Assembly (NCBI RefSeq): GCF_963678635.1
Contig: NC_087064.1
Location: 34,820,369 to 34,884,368 of the forward strand
DNA length: 64,000 nt
Direction of reading: 5' to 3'
Origin: Symsagittifera roscoffensis
Taxonomy: Eukaryota; Xenacoelomorpha; Acoela; Convolutidae
In this document: positions 35,395 to 44,334 of the stretch, piece by piece
Position numbering within the stretch: the stretch's first letter is position 1
Layout of the letters: each line of letters opens with the position of its first letter
Notes under the pieces: model-generated
Seen by the model: only the letters and a program-made list of their open reading frames with translations
What the model was told of the DNA's origin: nothing
The model's database searches: none
Program-made: the position numbers and the translations under genes

Positions 35395-35579
35395 TACGAA
35401 CAATTTTCAGTAGAACTGATATTTTTTTATTGTTTGTAATTTTCATAACATTTTTATCATCCCTCATTTTGACAATATGTAAATGTATAAAGAAAGCAAT
35501 CATCACATTTGCCCTAGCAACAATTTTTCTAATTATTTTTCTGGAAGAATATTATAATAAACATAAACCTTCCCACTAA
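35391..35579 (+). CDS. Short hydrophobic ORF 2
   Basis: The product is a 62-residue protein with two predicted membrane segments (FLLFVIFITFLSSLILTIC and ITFALATIFLIIFLEE) around a basic KCIKK turn, giving a hairpin topology. Its start overlaps the previous stop by ATGA, the same arrangement used between the env-like and last ORFs. That makes a chance frame less likely. Function is unknown. Confidence 0.45.
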   Translation: MIRTIFSRTDIFLLFVIFITFLSSLILTICKCIKKAIITFALATIFLIIFLEEYYNKHKPSH

Positions 35580-35584
35580 AGTAA

Positions 35585-36721
35585 AAATTCAAAAATCCAT
35601 CAAAAATTGCTACCCAACAGTCACAGAATCAGTCTTCACCGACATCATCCCAAGATAATCCAACACCACCTTCAACTACTCAAAATCCTCAAACATCTAC
35701 ACGAATTTCTTTTCAAGACAATCCATACACTTTTGAAGAACGGCACGCTCGTTTATCTGAACCACTAGAACCAGTTCAACGACAAGCATCCCTAAGTGAA
35801 CCAACATACAATCTTTACCCAACACTACCACAAGAACTAAGTAGAATACGAAACCTTAGTCAAAACCAAAACACAACAGAAATAAATAGACAAATTATAC
35901 ATCCTCGACGAAATAGAAATTTTCAAACTCCCCGAGTTCATTTTGATATACCTCAATCCCCATCACAAACCACTCCAGAAAACACCACTGGTATCACACC
36001 AGAAACTCCTACACTTTTTTCACAACGAAGCACTTCAGGTCTACCTTCAGACTACTTAGGTTCAACACCAACATCTGAACAAGCACGAGAAAATCCTTTT
36101 AACCCCCCAAACCTAACATCACGACTGCCATATTGGACTACACATTCATTTACACAAGGTGAACCAAATTTAGTCAATGACCCCATAGATATTTCTACGG
36201 ATACAACAACATCCTCATCACTACCAGAAACATTATCACTACCATCAACACCATCAATAAGCCAATTTTCACCACTACCCTTTAACTTAAATTTTCCAAA
36301 TAATCTCGACGCCAGATATCGAGAACAATCATCAATAAATATTCCTTTAAGACTAGATTGGAATACATTCACAGCACCTCCACCATTATTTGGACAACAT
36401 CAAGAAAGTAACCGCCTTCATAACTGGGCACTTAATAGATTACAATATCGCCAAGATATTCACAACGATATCCGTGATCACAATATTCAAATACTCCAAC
36501 AAAACAGTTTACAATTAAAGTTTGAAATCACAGTTAAGTTAAATAACATTACCCAACATCCCTACCCATTAAATCCACCTAACATAACAGCTCAATCACT
36601 ACCACCACCGTTTATAACTACTGAAGTAATATATAAATACGACAGATACACCAAAAACACAATTGGTTACATTACATTTTATAACCCATACTCAGGATTA
36701 TCATACACATGTATATTTTAA
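35585..36721 (+). CDS. 378-codon open frame with no ATG
   Basis: The frame is open from a stop at 35,582-35,584 to TAA at 36,719-36,721, and I find no in-frame ATG in it. The N-terminal two thirds are Ser/Thr/Pro/Gln-rich (TTSSSLPETLSLPSTPS). The last ~120 residues look folded (ALNRLQYRQDIHNDIRD, then LKFEITVKLNN, GYITFYNPYSG). It overlaps the env-like start by 13 nt. Translation would need splicing to an upstream AUG or a non-AUG start. Acceptor-like AG sites follow pyrimidine-containing stretches near 35,621 and 35,633. Preservation of 378 codons in AT-rich DNA argues that it is coding. I recognise no homologue. Confidence 0.65.
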   Translation, partial: KFKNPSKIATQQSQNQSSPTSSQDNPTPPSTTQNPQTSTRISFQDNPYTFEERHARLSEPLEPVQRQASLSEPTYNLYPTLPQELSRIRNLSQNQNTTEINRQIIHPRRNRNFQTPRVHFDIPQSPSQTTPENTTGITPETPTLFSQRSTSGLPSDYLGSTPTSEQARENPFNPPNLTSRLPYWTTHSFTQGEPNLVNDPIDISTDTTTSSSLPETLSLPSTPSISQFSPLPFNLNFPNNLDARYREQSSINIPLRLDWNTFTAPPPLFGQHQESNRLHNWALNRLQYRQDIHNDIRDHNIQILQQNSLQLKFEITVKLNNITQHPYPLNPPNITAQSLPPPFITTEVIYKYDRYTKNTIGYITFYNPYSGLSYTCIF

Positions 36722-39327
36722 AATTATTAATTTTTCTCCAACTCCCTTTTCTAGTAACCTCAAATCAAAACATAAACCCTTCCCCTCGTACAGGACCACA
36801 AGATTTATTAGTAACACATTACGACTGTGAAGAAAATGAACAAAAAACACTACATAAATATGCAATAAATCAAGTATCACAATGTGAAACAGAACCACAA
36901 GCTATAGAAACCACAGATGTAATAGCAACACTCTATTCAAAAGCCCGAGCAACAACAGTTACAGGTTATAAATTCACAGCAACATTTTCCGAAAAGAAAG
37001 TACATTGTTCACAAGTCTCGAACGGAAACAAAAACCGACTTGACCATGAATCATTCTATCAAAGTAATATAGAACGTCTTTTACATCTCAATCCCGACGA
37101 TTGTAAAAATGAATTACTTAGACTAAACATCACACGAAATAAAAACTCCCAAAGAAAATTAGTTAATTTTCAAGTTTTTTCAGACTCTGTACATCAATCA
37201 CAACTTGAAAGACACCAAGGACATATAAAACTAGACGAAAAATACCCGTATAACGGCGCACACGGACGATTAACCTATGACCTACATGATAAACATTGGA
37301 TACCACACATTGGTATAAATAACCCATCAAACTGCAAAGCAGACACGAAAAATAAAGGATACCAAGAAATAATGTTTTTCGATTGGAAAATACAACTCGA
37401 AAAAATACAACTCACACGAGATTTATCTGATAATACAATGATCTATCAAGGAATCCGACTACCTTGTAAAAATGATCAAGGATATTGCGACCCTACAACA
37501 AGAACACAAGCAACAATTGTTTGGTTCCCCGAAGATACATGTACAACATTTCAAGTAGCAAAAATACACGCTCGTATGATAAAATTTCACGAAAAATATT
37601 TTATACAATCAATTCCATATGAACAAGTCCATCCATCACGCAAACTAAGTTCCGATTTTAGAAACATAGACAATATAGAAAATAAATTGACACGTTTTCA
37701 AATATATCAAGAAACAGAACTTGCATGTAAATACAGGAATCCACTTCACAGAACACAATACTCTGAAATATTAGTTGAATACGAAAAAGGATTCGACATG
37801 ACCACTGGAAAAGTAAAAATCGACCCATATGCCACAGATCATCCTCTAAACGAAGGAACATCCTATATACCAGTTAATTTTGAAAAAAGTAACGGACAAC
37901 CTGGTGGACATCTAAAACCTTATGACACCAGAAGCACACGCTTACAAGAATTATCACTAATGAATACTACATATTTCGGTAATATCCACTATGATATTCA
38001 TTTGGATATGAAACTAGACTATACAATTAGCCGCATTTTTCAAGAAATGTCACTCTCCGAATTAGAAACACTACACCAACTATGCGAATTAGAACGAACA
38101 CAAATATTACAATCACTTGCACTAGCAGTATTAAAAATACCCTACGCAGGATACTTATTATCAGGAAATAGATCAAATTTTTTAGACTATGAAGGAAACA
38201 TCTTATGGTTCTATACTTGTACCAAAAAAGTATCACCACTATACGTTTTTGAAGATAAACGATGTTATAAAAGAATCCCTATCTTTTATAAGAATAAAGT
38301 ACATTTCGTGGATACACTTTCACGAAGAACCTATTTCTGGGATACCGCAGTCCCATGTGGATCAGAAAATAGCCACAATGTAGTACAACTAAACCCTGAT
38401 GAAAATAAATATTATCTTCTCACTCCATATCCCACATTAATGCAATCACTCAAAAAATTTTCACCAGAAAGCATTCGCGCTATTGCTCGAAACCCAAATA
38501 TAGACTTACAATCAATAGGAATCTATTCAAAATCAGATATTCAACATCACATTAGAACACAACAATTCCAAGAATTATTAACACAAATGGACACTATACA
38601 AAGACAATCAATAGACCAAAATTTACGCAAACTTGCAGAAACCGCAGGATTTGCCGATATCTACACCCAAGACTATAGCGGATATTTTAAAGACATTAAA
38701 GATTATATATATCTAAACGGTGAAAAATACCGTCCCCAAGATATATCACCAATTAACATTTTTAGCTTTGTTACACTCAAAAATGAGATCCTCGATTTTC
38801 TAGGATGGCCCTACTACATCTTAGAAAAATTGACTATTTTATACGCAATGTTTAACTTTATTGGATTTCTTTTCTCACTTTTAAAAGGAATCTACAACAC
38901 GTGTGCTATACACACACAAGTAAACAGACAAGCAAGCGTAGCACGCATACTCTTTGCAGGATTTTTTGGAATCTTTTCTACATCTATAAACAAAATTCTT
39001 TTAGACGCACAAATAAAAGAATATAACACAAAAATCACAACACGACAAAATACATACGACGAAGAACATAACAATGTCGACACACAGCCAACGGCACCAC
39101 AATTACCACCCCTACCAAATAACCATCCACTATCCCTAGTCCCACGAAATTTTCGAAATTTAGCAATCACACATAATCCAAATTTTCGACTCAATACATC
39201 ACAAAGTCCCGTCCAACATATAATGACACACCAGTCACAAGATGATAATACTTATGAACAAATTATTGAACAACCCCATACCACCGCTTTTCAGTCTCAA
39301 AATAATCATTTTTTTAGCCCACGATGA
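36709..39327 (+). CDS. Envelope-like glycoprotein with chuvirus-like N-terminus
   Basis: The product has 872 residues. A signal peptide (MYILKLLIFLQLPFLVTS) leads into THYDCEENEQ, INQVSQCETEPQ, TGYKFTATF and VHCSQVSNG. This spacing resembles chuvirus-type glycoproteins known to occur in some retroelements. Many cysteines and N-glycosylation sites follow. Near the C-terminus lie a membrane segment at about 706-730 (KLTILYAMFNFIGFLFSLLK) and a second hydrophobic stretch near 744-760. The ~110-residue tail is Pro-rich. It contains PTAP at 794-797, the classical Tsg101-binding late motif, and LPPLP. The stop overlaps the next ATG (ATGA). Whether it mediates entry is not shown by sequence. The chuvirus relationship is by pattern only. 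Confidence 0.75.
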   Translation: MYILKLLIFLQLPFLVTSNQNINPSPRTGPQDLLVTHYDCEENEQKTLHKYAINQVSQCETEPQAIETTDVIATLYSKARATTVTGYKFTATFSEKKVHCSQVSNGNKNRLDHESFYQSNIERLLHLNPDDCKNELLRLNITRNKNSQRKLVNFQVFSDSVHQSQLERHQGHIKLDEKYPYNGAHGRLTYDLHDKHWIPHIGINNPSNCKADTKNKGYQEIMFFDWKIQLEKIQLTRDLSDNTMIYQGIRLPCKNDQGYCDPTTRTQATIVWFPEDTCTTFQVAKIHARMIKFHEKYFIQSIPYEQVHPSRKLSSDFRNIDNIENKLTRFQIYQETELACKYRNPLHRTQYSEILVEYEKGFDMTTGKVKIDPYATDHPLNEGTSYIPVNFEKSNGQPGGHLKPYDTRSTRLQELSLMNTTYFGNIHYDIHLDMKLDYTISRIFQEMSLSELETLHQLCELERTQILQSLALAVLKIPYAGYLLSGNRSNFLDYEGNILWFYTCTKKVSPLYVFEDKRCYKRIPIFYKNKVHFVDTLSRRTYFWDTAVPCGSENSHNVVQLNPDENKYYLLTPYPTLMQSLKKFSPESIRAIARNPNIDLQSIGIYSKSDIQHHIRTQQFQELLTQMDTIQRQSIDQNLRKLAETAGFADIYTQDYSGYFKDIKDYIYLNGEKYRPQDISPINIFSFVTLKNEILDFLGWPYYILEKLTILYAMFNFIGFLFSLLKGIYNTCAIHTQVNRQASVARILFAGFFGIFSTSINKILLDAQIKEYNTKITTRQNTYDEEHNNVDTQPTAPQLPPLPNNHPLSLVPRNFRNLAITHNPNFRLNTSQSPVQHIMTHQSQDDNTYEQIIEQPHTTAFQSQNNHFFSPR

Positions 39328-41123
39328 GCCGCCAACTTGGATCACTACACCGATCAAATTCCCATCCAACCAATCTTACCTCTCCAATCCCAATCATACC
39401 ACTTTTTGCTTTTCCGCCACCCGATTTTCCATCTAGCAATGTAACATCAGGCATGAATTCCGACACTAACTCACATATTTCAGTTTTATACTCCATCTCA
39501 CAGCTAAATAACCCGAATATTGAAACCCCCGATGAATTTGCCGACTCAGAACCATCCCCATCCAATAATTTTCATAACCCTTCTAATTTTTCTCAACCCC
39601 CTTTTCAACCCATATTATCCAATAACCCTGACCCAATCACCCCCACACCCTCTTATGCTTCCCAAGTTACCCCAACCTACTCCTCATACCAATCTGACCA
39701 ATCATCTCATTCTCCAGACACCCCCCGAATCTCCCCAGAGCTAGATAATTTTATTACCCTCCAACAGCAACCCTACCACCTTAACACCCCGACCATAAAC
39801 CAAATCTCCTCCATTACAATTTCATCCAATCCCCCTACACCCTCTTCAAATTATACTGAATCATTAACACCATCATCCACATCCACTATATCTTCACTAA
39901 ACACTAATAGAGCTTACCGCACTTTTAAAAGAAAATTCCCCAACCATCCTTTCCCAGCAAAACCAGGAACAGCCCGTGAATACATCAACCACCCCCAGCA
40001 TACTAACACTAAAGAATTTTTAGCTATCACCTTACCCTCGTTTCCACAATACACTTTAAACACCCCTCACGACGCTAACGAAACACGCAACTTTGTAGAT
40101 GAATACGTTTTAATGCCCACTCTCTCTTGGACCTCATACTATCATTTCACTAACCCTCTTTGCTTACCTTTATCCAGCACTTCCATCGATATAGAACGAA
40201 ACAAGGACATGCTATATCAACTCACTACACCACTAACCGCTAGACAATTTACTTACGTTGGATATAAAAAATCACTAAAAACACACACTGCACCTAGAGC
40301 TAACGAATATACACTCGAATACTACGATCACAACATCATTAGAGCTAACCAAGATCAATTCTTAGACGACGATCGCTTCGCTAATCCACAAATCACCGAG
40401 AAATTTTTCATCAAGACACCATATATATTTACACTAAACATCTTCGACCGCAAGTTTGATCACATTATTTCAGAAGCACTAACAGACACACAAGCATACG
40501 AAAGTTTTAAAGAACGCTTCCAAATATTTTCACTAACCTTTCATTTCCTTGCACCACACGAAAGAGATTTACACTGCTCACACGATATTATGTTGCGCAC
40601 TAAACAAACACATACATACAGTTACTATCGTTTCATCCAAAATCACTTTGACCTCCACACACCCTCTAGACAACCACACCATCGTTTCCAATTCATCAAT
40701 TCCAAATACACTTCACCATTTTTCCTAAATTTCACATATTGTATTAAAGACACTAACCTCCATGGTATTCTTCGTAATTATGACCCCATAACCCAAATGT
40801 ACATTTTCTGCCCCATCACCAAGACCTTCAACGCCGAAGAATCCCGACCCTTCCTTATCCCGCACGAGTTCCTACAACCTATAGAAATCCCAATTTTAGA
40901 ATTCATCCACAACACTAAATTTAACCACAAATTATATAACTTAATCCAAAACACACCTTATGAGTTTGCAGTAGGCACTGAAGAACTAACCACTATTAAG
41001 GCACTTCAATTGCTTTGGCCACTGCTTCAAACTAAAAATATCATCCGCATCTTAGCTAAACTACTAACAACTTCAGAACTAATTCACGACATCTTCCCCC
41101 ACGGTTTTTTCCCCGACGACTAA
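39324..41123 (+). CDS. Unknown 599-residue protein downstream of env
   Basis: I do not recognise this protein. Residues 1-190 are Ser/Pro/Thr/Asn-rich and probably disordered. Residues ~190-599 look globular, with many aromatic and His residues (YYHFTNPLCLPL, FKERFQIFSLTFHFLAPHE, SYYRFIQNHFDL) and no signal peptide or membrane segment. Codon use is noticeably richer in C than in gag-pol (CCC, TCC), which may mark a separate origin. It starts by ATGA overlap with env and ends just 3 nt before a consensus splice donor. No degradation is visible. Confidence 0.7.
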   Translation: MSRQLGSLHRSNSHPTNLTSPIPIIPLFAFPPPDFPSSNVTSGMNSDTNSHISVLYSISQLNNPNIETPDEFADSEPSPSNNFHNPSNFSQPPFQPILSNNPDPITPTPSYASQVTPTYSSYQSDQSSHSPDTPRISPELDNFITLQQQPYHLNTPTINQISSITISSNPPTPSSNYTESLTPSSTSTISSLNTNRAYRTFKRKFPNHPFPAKPGTAREYINHPQHTNTKEFLAITLPSFPQYTLNTPHDANETRNFVDEYVLMPTLSWTSYYHFTNPLCLPLSSTSIDIERNKDMLYQLTTPLTARQFTYVGYKKSLKTHTAPRANEYTLEYYDHNIIRANQDQFLDDDRFANPQITEKFFIKTPYIFTLNIFDRKFDHIISEALTDTQAYESFKERFQIFSLTFHFLAPHERDLHCSHDIMLRTKQTHTYSYYRFIQNHFDLHTPSRQPHHRFQFINSKYTSPFFLNFTYCIKDTNLHGILRNYDPITQMYIFCPITKTFNAEESRPFLIPHEFLQPIEIPILEFIHNTKFNHKLYNLIQNTPYEFAVGTEELTTIKALQLLWPLLQTKNIIRILAKLLTTSELIHDIFPHGFFPDD

Positions 41124-41126
41124 CAG

Positions 41127-41204
41127 GTAAGTATGAATTAAGTAAATATTACTAATTAATTACAATATTAAAAACTCACCATTCTTTATTCATGTTTTCT
41201 TTAG
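41127..41204 (+). other. Probable 78-nt intron in the 3' UTR
   Basis: CAG|GTAAGT opens it, three bases after the stop codon of the last ORF. A pyrimidine-rich TTCATGTTTTCTTTAG closes it. Both sites match animal consensus closely. Confidence 0.6.
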
Positions 41205-42684
41205 ATTTTTAGCCTTCATCCTAGATCATCTGAAAAATTCCCAAAAGAAAAATAAAAAATAGCAAACTTCTTCAAAACTGTTTAAGACCCTATTAAACTT
41301 TTGCACCAACAATTAAATAAATATAATACCAATGCAGTAAATTAATTTATAAAATTTCCCCCCAAAAGCAGTAAATCTACATATGATGAAAATTTGTATC
41401 TTAACATTCCCCCATAACTAGCAGTAAATTTCTAAATTCTATGTAGTAAATTAATAAAATGCAATTGCAGTACTAACCTTTTGATATTTTCATTCATTCG
41501 CACAAAAATTCTATCCACACTCGCACAGCTCGCCCACGAAGAATTGTTTAAAATAATGAATTTCAGTTCCAAGTTTTCACACTCAACAACTCTAACATAT
41601 AATAACATGTTTCAAACTTTCCTTTAACCCGGTTGGAAAGGAATCATATACTAAACAAAACTAACCAACGCAGCTTACTAAATACCACAAACCATAGAAT
41701 AACAGCATGACTTAGAAAAGGAAACCAACGGTACCCAAACCGGATTAACCCAGTTTAAAACTGGATAATTTATTCTTTTGAAGACTATTATAAAGTCTTA
41801 GAAAGAAATAATAAAACACAAAAAAGTCGAAAGACAAACCCATACCACAAACAATTTGCTTTTTGGAAAAAGTACATAACCAACAAGACATAAGTAAAAC
41901 CACAACAAACCCAACATAAAACGTTGTCACATAACAGAACCCCTCACAAACACCGCATGAAATCATACTCCCACTCCTGGCCTAACCCACCAGGAAAGGA
42001 CGTCCTGAGCATGCTCTATAGCCGGCCTAACCCACCGCGCTACATCCACGCTTTGTGACCACACCTTTATTTTTAATAAGAGCTACTCAAGGGTGAGTAA
42101 CTCTTCAAAATAACCGAACTAAAACAAAAAGCTTTTGTGAAAACAACTAACTAAAATCATTATTAAAAAATATTAAACTAATAAATGTTTTATAAAATGT
42201 AAATTACATTATGCAATACATAGATCAGAATACAACACCAAGGACGAACATCTAAAGACAAAACGACCCCACTACACTCGAGAGAGAATGACCAACCACA
42301 ATCGATATGCCACTCACAATCACAACTCAAAGGATTTAGAGTACGACTTGACTTCGCAGAAAAGGACTTCATTGAACTAGACCAATGACCACCTCGATGT
42401 TCAAGTATACGTACAGATCCGAGTAACCAGGCATCCCCTCCACGCACAATCTCCACGCCATTCCCAAGCTAGATCAGACACAAAAAGAAGTTCTCCCCGA
42501 AGAACAGAAAAACCTGACATAGCCAACCATTCTGAAATCAGAATTGATTTTGTTGCAAAGACTCAGTCGTTGTCACAAGAAGAAGCGGAAGAAAATTATG
42601 ATGTTCGCCAAATACCAACGTCCATCATCCACCCTTGAATTACAGAAGAACTGTTCAAAAAAAACTCTGTAAAACCCGGATGGG
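41205..42684 (+). other. Long 3' untranslated region of the retrotransposon
   Basis: The region holds repeated (G)CAGTAAAT motifs at about 41,330-41,475, two copies of GGCCTAACCCACC near 41,978 and 42,023, and a palindrome AGGACGTCCT. The last 250 bp have an open, protein-like frame. No clear polypurine tract precedes the 3' LTR (ACCCGGATGGG), which is unusual. Confidence 0.5.
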
Positions 42685-43092
42685 TGGAACCTGATCTAAA
42701 CTATATTTTATGATTGGATAAATTAAATGTTTTACCAATGTAAAGTATTTAATATTAACCAATCATGATCCATCTAACTAACAACCCACTTATTTGTAAG
42801 TGCTGAAGTTACTTGTAATTTCAGCACCAGAGAGATTTGAATTTAACTTAGAAATTAGTTGGACTCTCCCGAGCACTTCAGCAGCCGCAATAAACCAGTA
42901 TACCCTAGATCTATTGAGCCTAGCAGAGACTAGTTAAACAACCTGAGACTAGATAGTATAAGAGTAAGATTAGGATCGGTATTAGACTAAGAAGTTGCAC
43001 GAATCTATCCGGCCGAAAATAAGATAGCGTGACGAGCAGACGGTGTACCCTATCCGAAATTACTCTATGAGTTACACTTCGGTCCTAACTCA
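42685..43092 (+). repeat. 3' LTR
   Basis: This LTR is the partner of 24,236-24,643, of the same 408-bp length, with one apparent difference. Its hairpin is at 42,800-42,827. The element ends here: the sequence after AACTCAT no longer matches that following the 5' LTR. Confidence 0.93.
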
Positions 43093-43123
43093 TAATCCAC
43101 AACACCACAACGAGCCACCAAAC

Positions 43124-43414
43124 TTAAGAGCAAAACAATATATTTAGCCCATTTCGTGACTTAATAATATCTAAACAGGGCGGAGTTGCAATTTGATGAA
43201 CTAAATTTTTTTCAATTAGCTGATTGAAAACAATGCTAAAACGTACTTCTTGCTTTATTTCTAATCTAATTAAAGATCCGAAAACAATTGCTGTAAGCGG
43301 CTGAAACGATTTGATATATTTTAAAAGTTCTAGTGGAAGAAGAAACGCGCGGTCACCGAAGTTTTTCCTTAAAAAAGTTAATACACGGTAGCAAAATGAT
43401 TTTAAAAAATTCAT
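43124..43414 (-). pseudogene. Coding-like fragment next to a repeat end
   Basis: The frame has 96 codons (SFQPLTAIVFGSLIRLEIKQ, then VHQIATPPCLDIIKS) and looks like real protein, but I cannot name the family. Its 5' end abuts a scrap of the dispersed repeat's 3' hairpin (CGGAGCATTCAGAGCGTCGC at about 43,420-43,455). It could be an exon fragment carried or interrupted by that repeat. Confidence 0.35.
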
Positions 43415-43604
43415 CGCATCAGGGCGACGCTCTGAATGCTCCGATTGCCTTTCAATATCTTTGTAGTAGTTTTGGACTCCATCAATTTAAAGAGTTGATA
43501 CATAATTCAAAAAATAAAAAAAACTCAAAAATAGATTTAAGCGTCTAGTAACGTAAAAGTTACATCAAATATCTTGCCTTAATTCAAACTGAATCACTAT
43601 ATTA

Positions 43605-44141
43605 TTGTTCCGACTTTCGATACGAAAGTAACGGAATATTTGTGCTCGGGGTGGTTTTTTTTTCTTCAGACAAATTTCGACTTTTTAACTAGTCATTTTT
43701 GGCCGAAATTTTTGCATCATTCAAAAGTTATTGTTATCCTGAGCTTAACTTTGAAAAGATTTTTCACCTGTGATCATTTTTTGTAAAGTTATGAGGGTTT
43801 AAAGATTGCCATTTTGGGCATTTTGACCAATTTGGGACAATTAACGCGCGATATAGTTCGCGCTATTAACGCGTAAGCGGAGAGTTAATACGTCTTAGAA
43901 ATCGTTCCAAATTGATTTAACGAATCTTATTTGCCATAATTGATTTGTTACAAGTAGCGAAATCTATCCTTTTGTACTTTATATGGCGTGTGGGGGATGA
44001 TTTAAAAAAAATTAAAAATTTTTGAAAAAAAATTTTCATTTTGTTTTATTACTTTTAATTTTTTGATGATATTACTGCTCCATAAACCCTAATGGGCAGT
44101 CGGAACATTCAGGGCTTCGCCCTGATACGAGCAGTTTTGTT
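43605..44141 (+). repeat. Hairpin-ended dispersed repeat, best-preserved copy
   Basis: The 5' end TTCCGACTTTCGATACGAAA folds on itself (CTTTCG/CGAAAG plus TTCCG/CGGAA). The interior has ATTAACGCGCGATATAG with CGCTATTAACGCGTAAGCGG. The 3' end has AGTCGGAAC, the inverse of the 5' GTTCCGACT, then a perfect hairpin CAGGGCTTCGCCCTG and ATACGAGCAGTTTTGTT. Confidence 0.75.
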
Positions 44142-44150
44142 GTATATTAA

Positions 44151-44317
44151 GTGGCGTGTGGGGGGATGATTTTTATTTAAAAATTTCAACTTTCAGAGAA
44201 AAAAATTTCATTTTGTTTTAATTCATTTAATTTTTTAAATGTTATTACTGCTGCTCCATAAACCTTAAAAGGCAGTCGGAACATTCAGGGCTGCGCCCTG
44301 ATACGAGCAGTCTTGTT
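44151..44317 (+). repeat. Tandem extra 3' end of the dispersed repeat
   Basis: This repeats the last ~165 bp of the preceding copy, from GTGGCGTGTGGGGGGATGAT to hairpin CAGGGCTGCGCCCTG and GAGCAGTCTTGTT. The loop change TTC to TGC leaves the stem intact. Confidence 0.7.
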
Positions 44318-44334
44318 AAGTAATATATTGTAAT

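Larger units (their letters stand above)
24236..43092 (+). mobile_element. 18.9-kb LTR retrotransposon with env-like and accessory ORFs
   Basis: Two 408-bp LTRs bracket 18.0 kb of internal sequence. By eye they differ at one position (TTAGGAATT against TTAGAAATT), so insertion is recent or the LTRs have been homogenised. Gene order on the plus strand is basic ORF, gag-pro-RT-RNase H, integrase (+1 frame), two short membrane ORFs, an ATG-less ORF, an env-like ORF and an unknown ORF. RT with YLDDV, a CCHC knuckle, D,D35E integrase and a GPY/F-type motif place it in Ty3/Gypsy (Metaviridae). No target duplication is visible: the flanks are CACAC and TAATC. The size is roughly twice that of a usual env-containing Gypsy element. 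Confidence 0.93.

Noticed and set aside
42190-42456. 88-codon minus-strand frame in the 3' UTR of the LTR element
   Set aside because: It runs against the element's coding strand, has no domain and overlaps a plus-strand protein-like frame.
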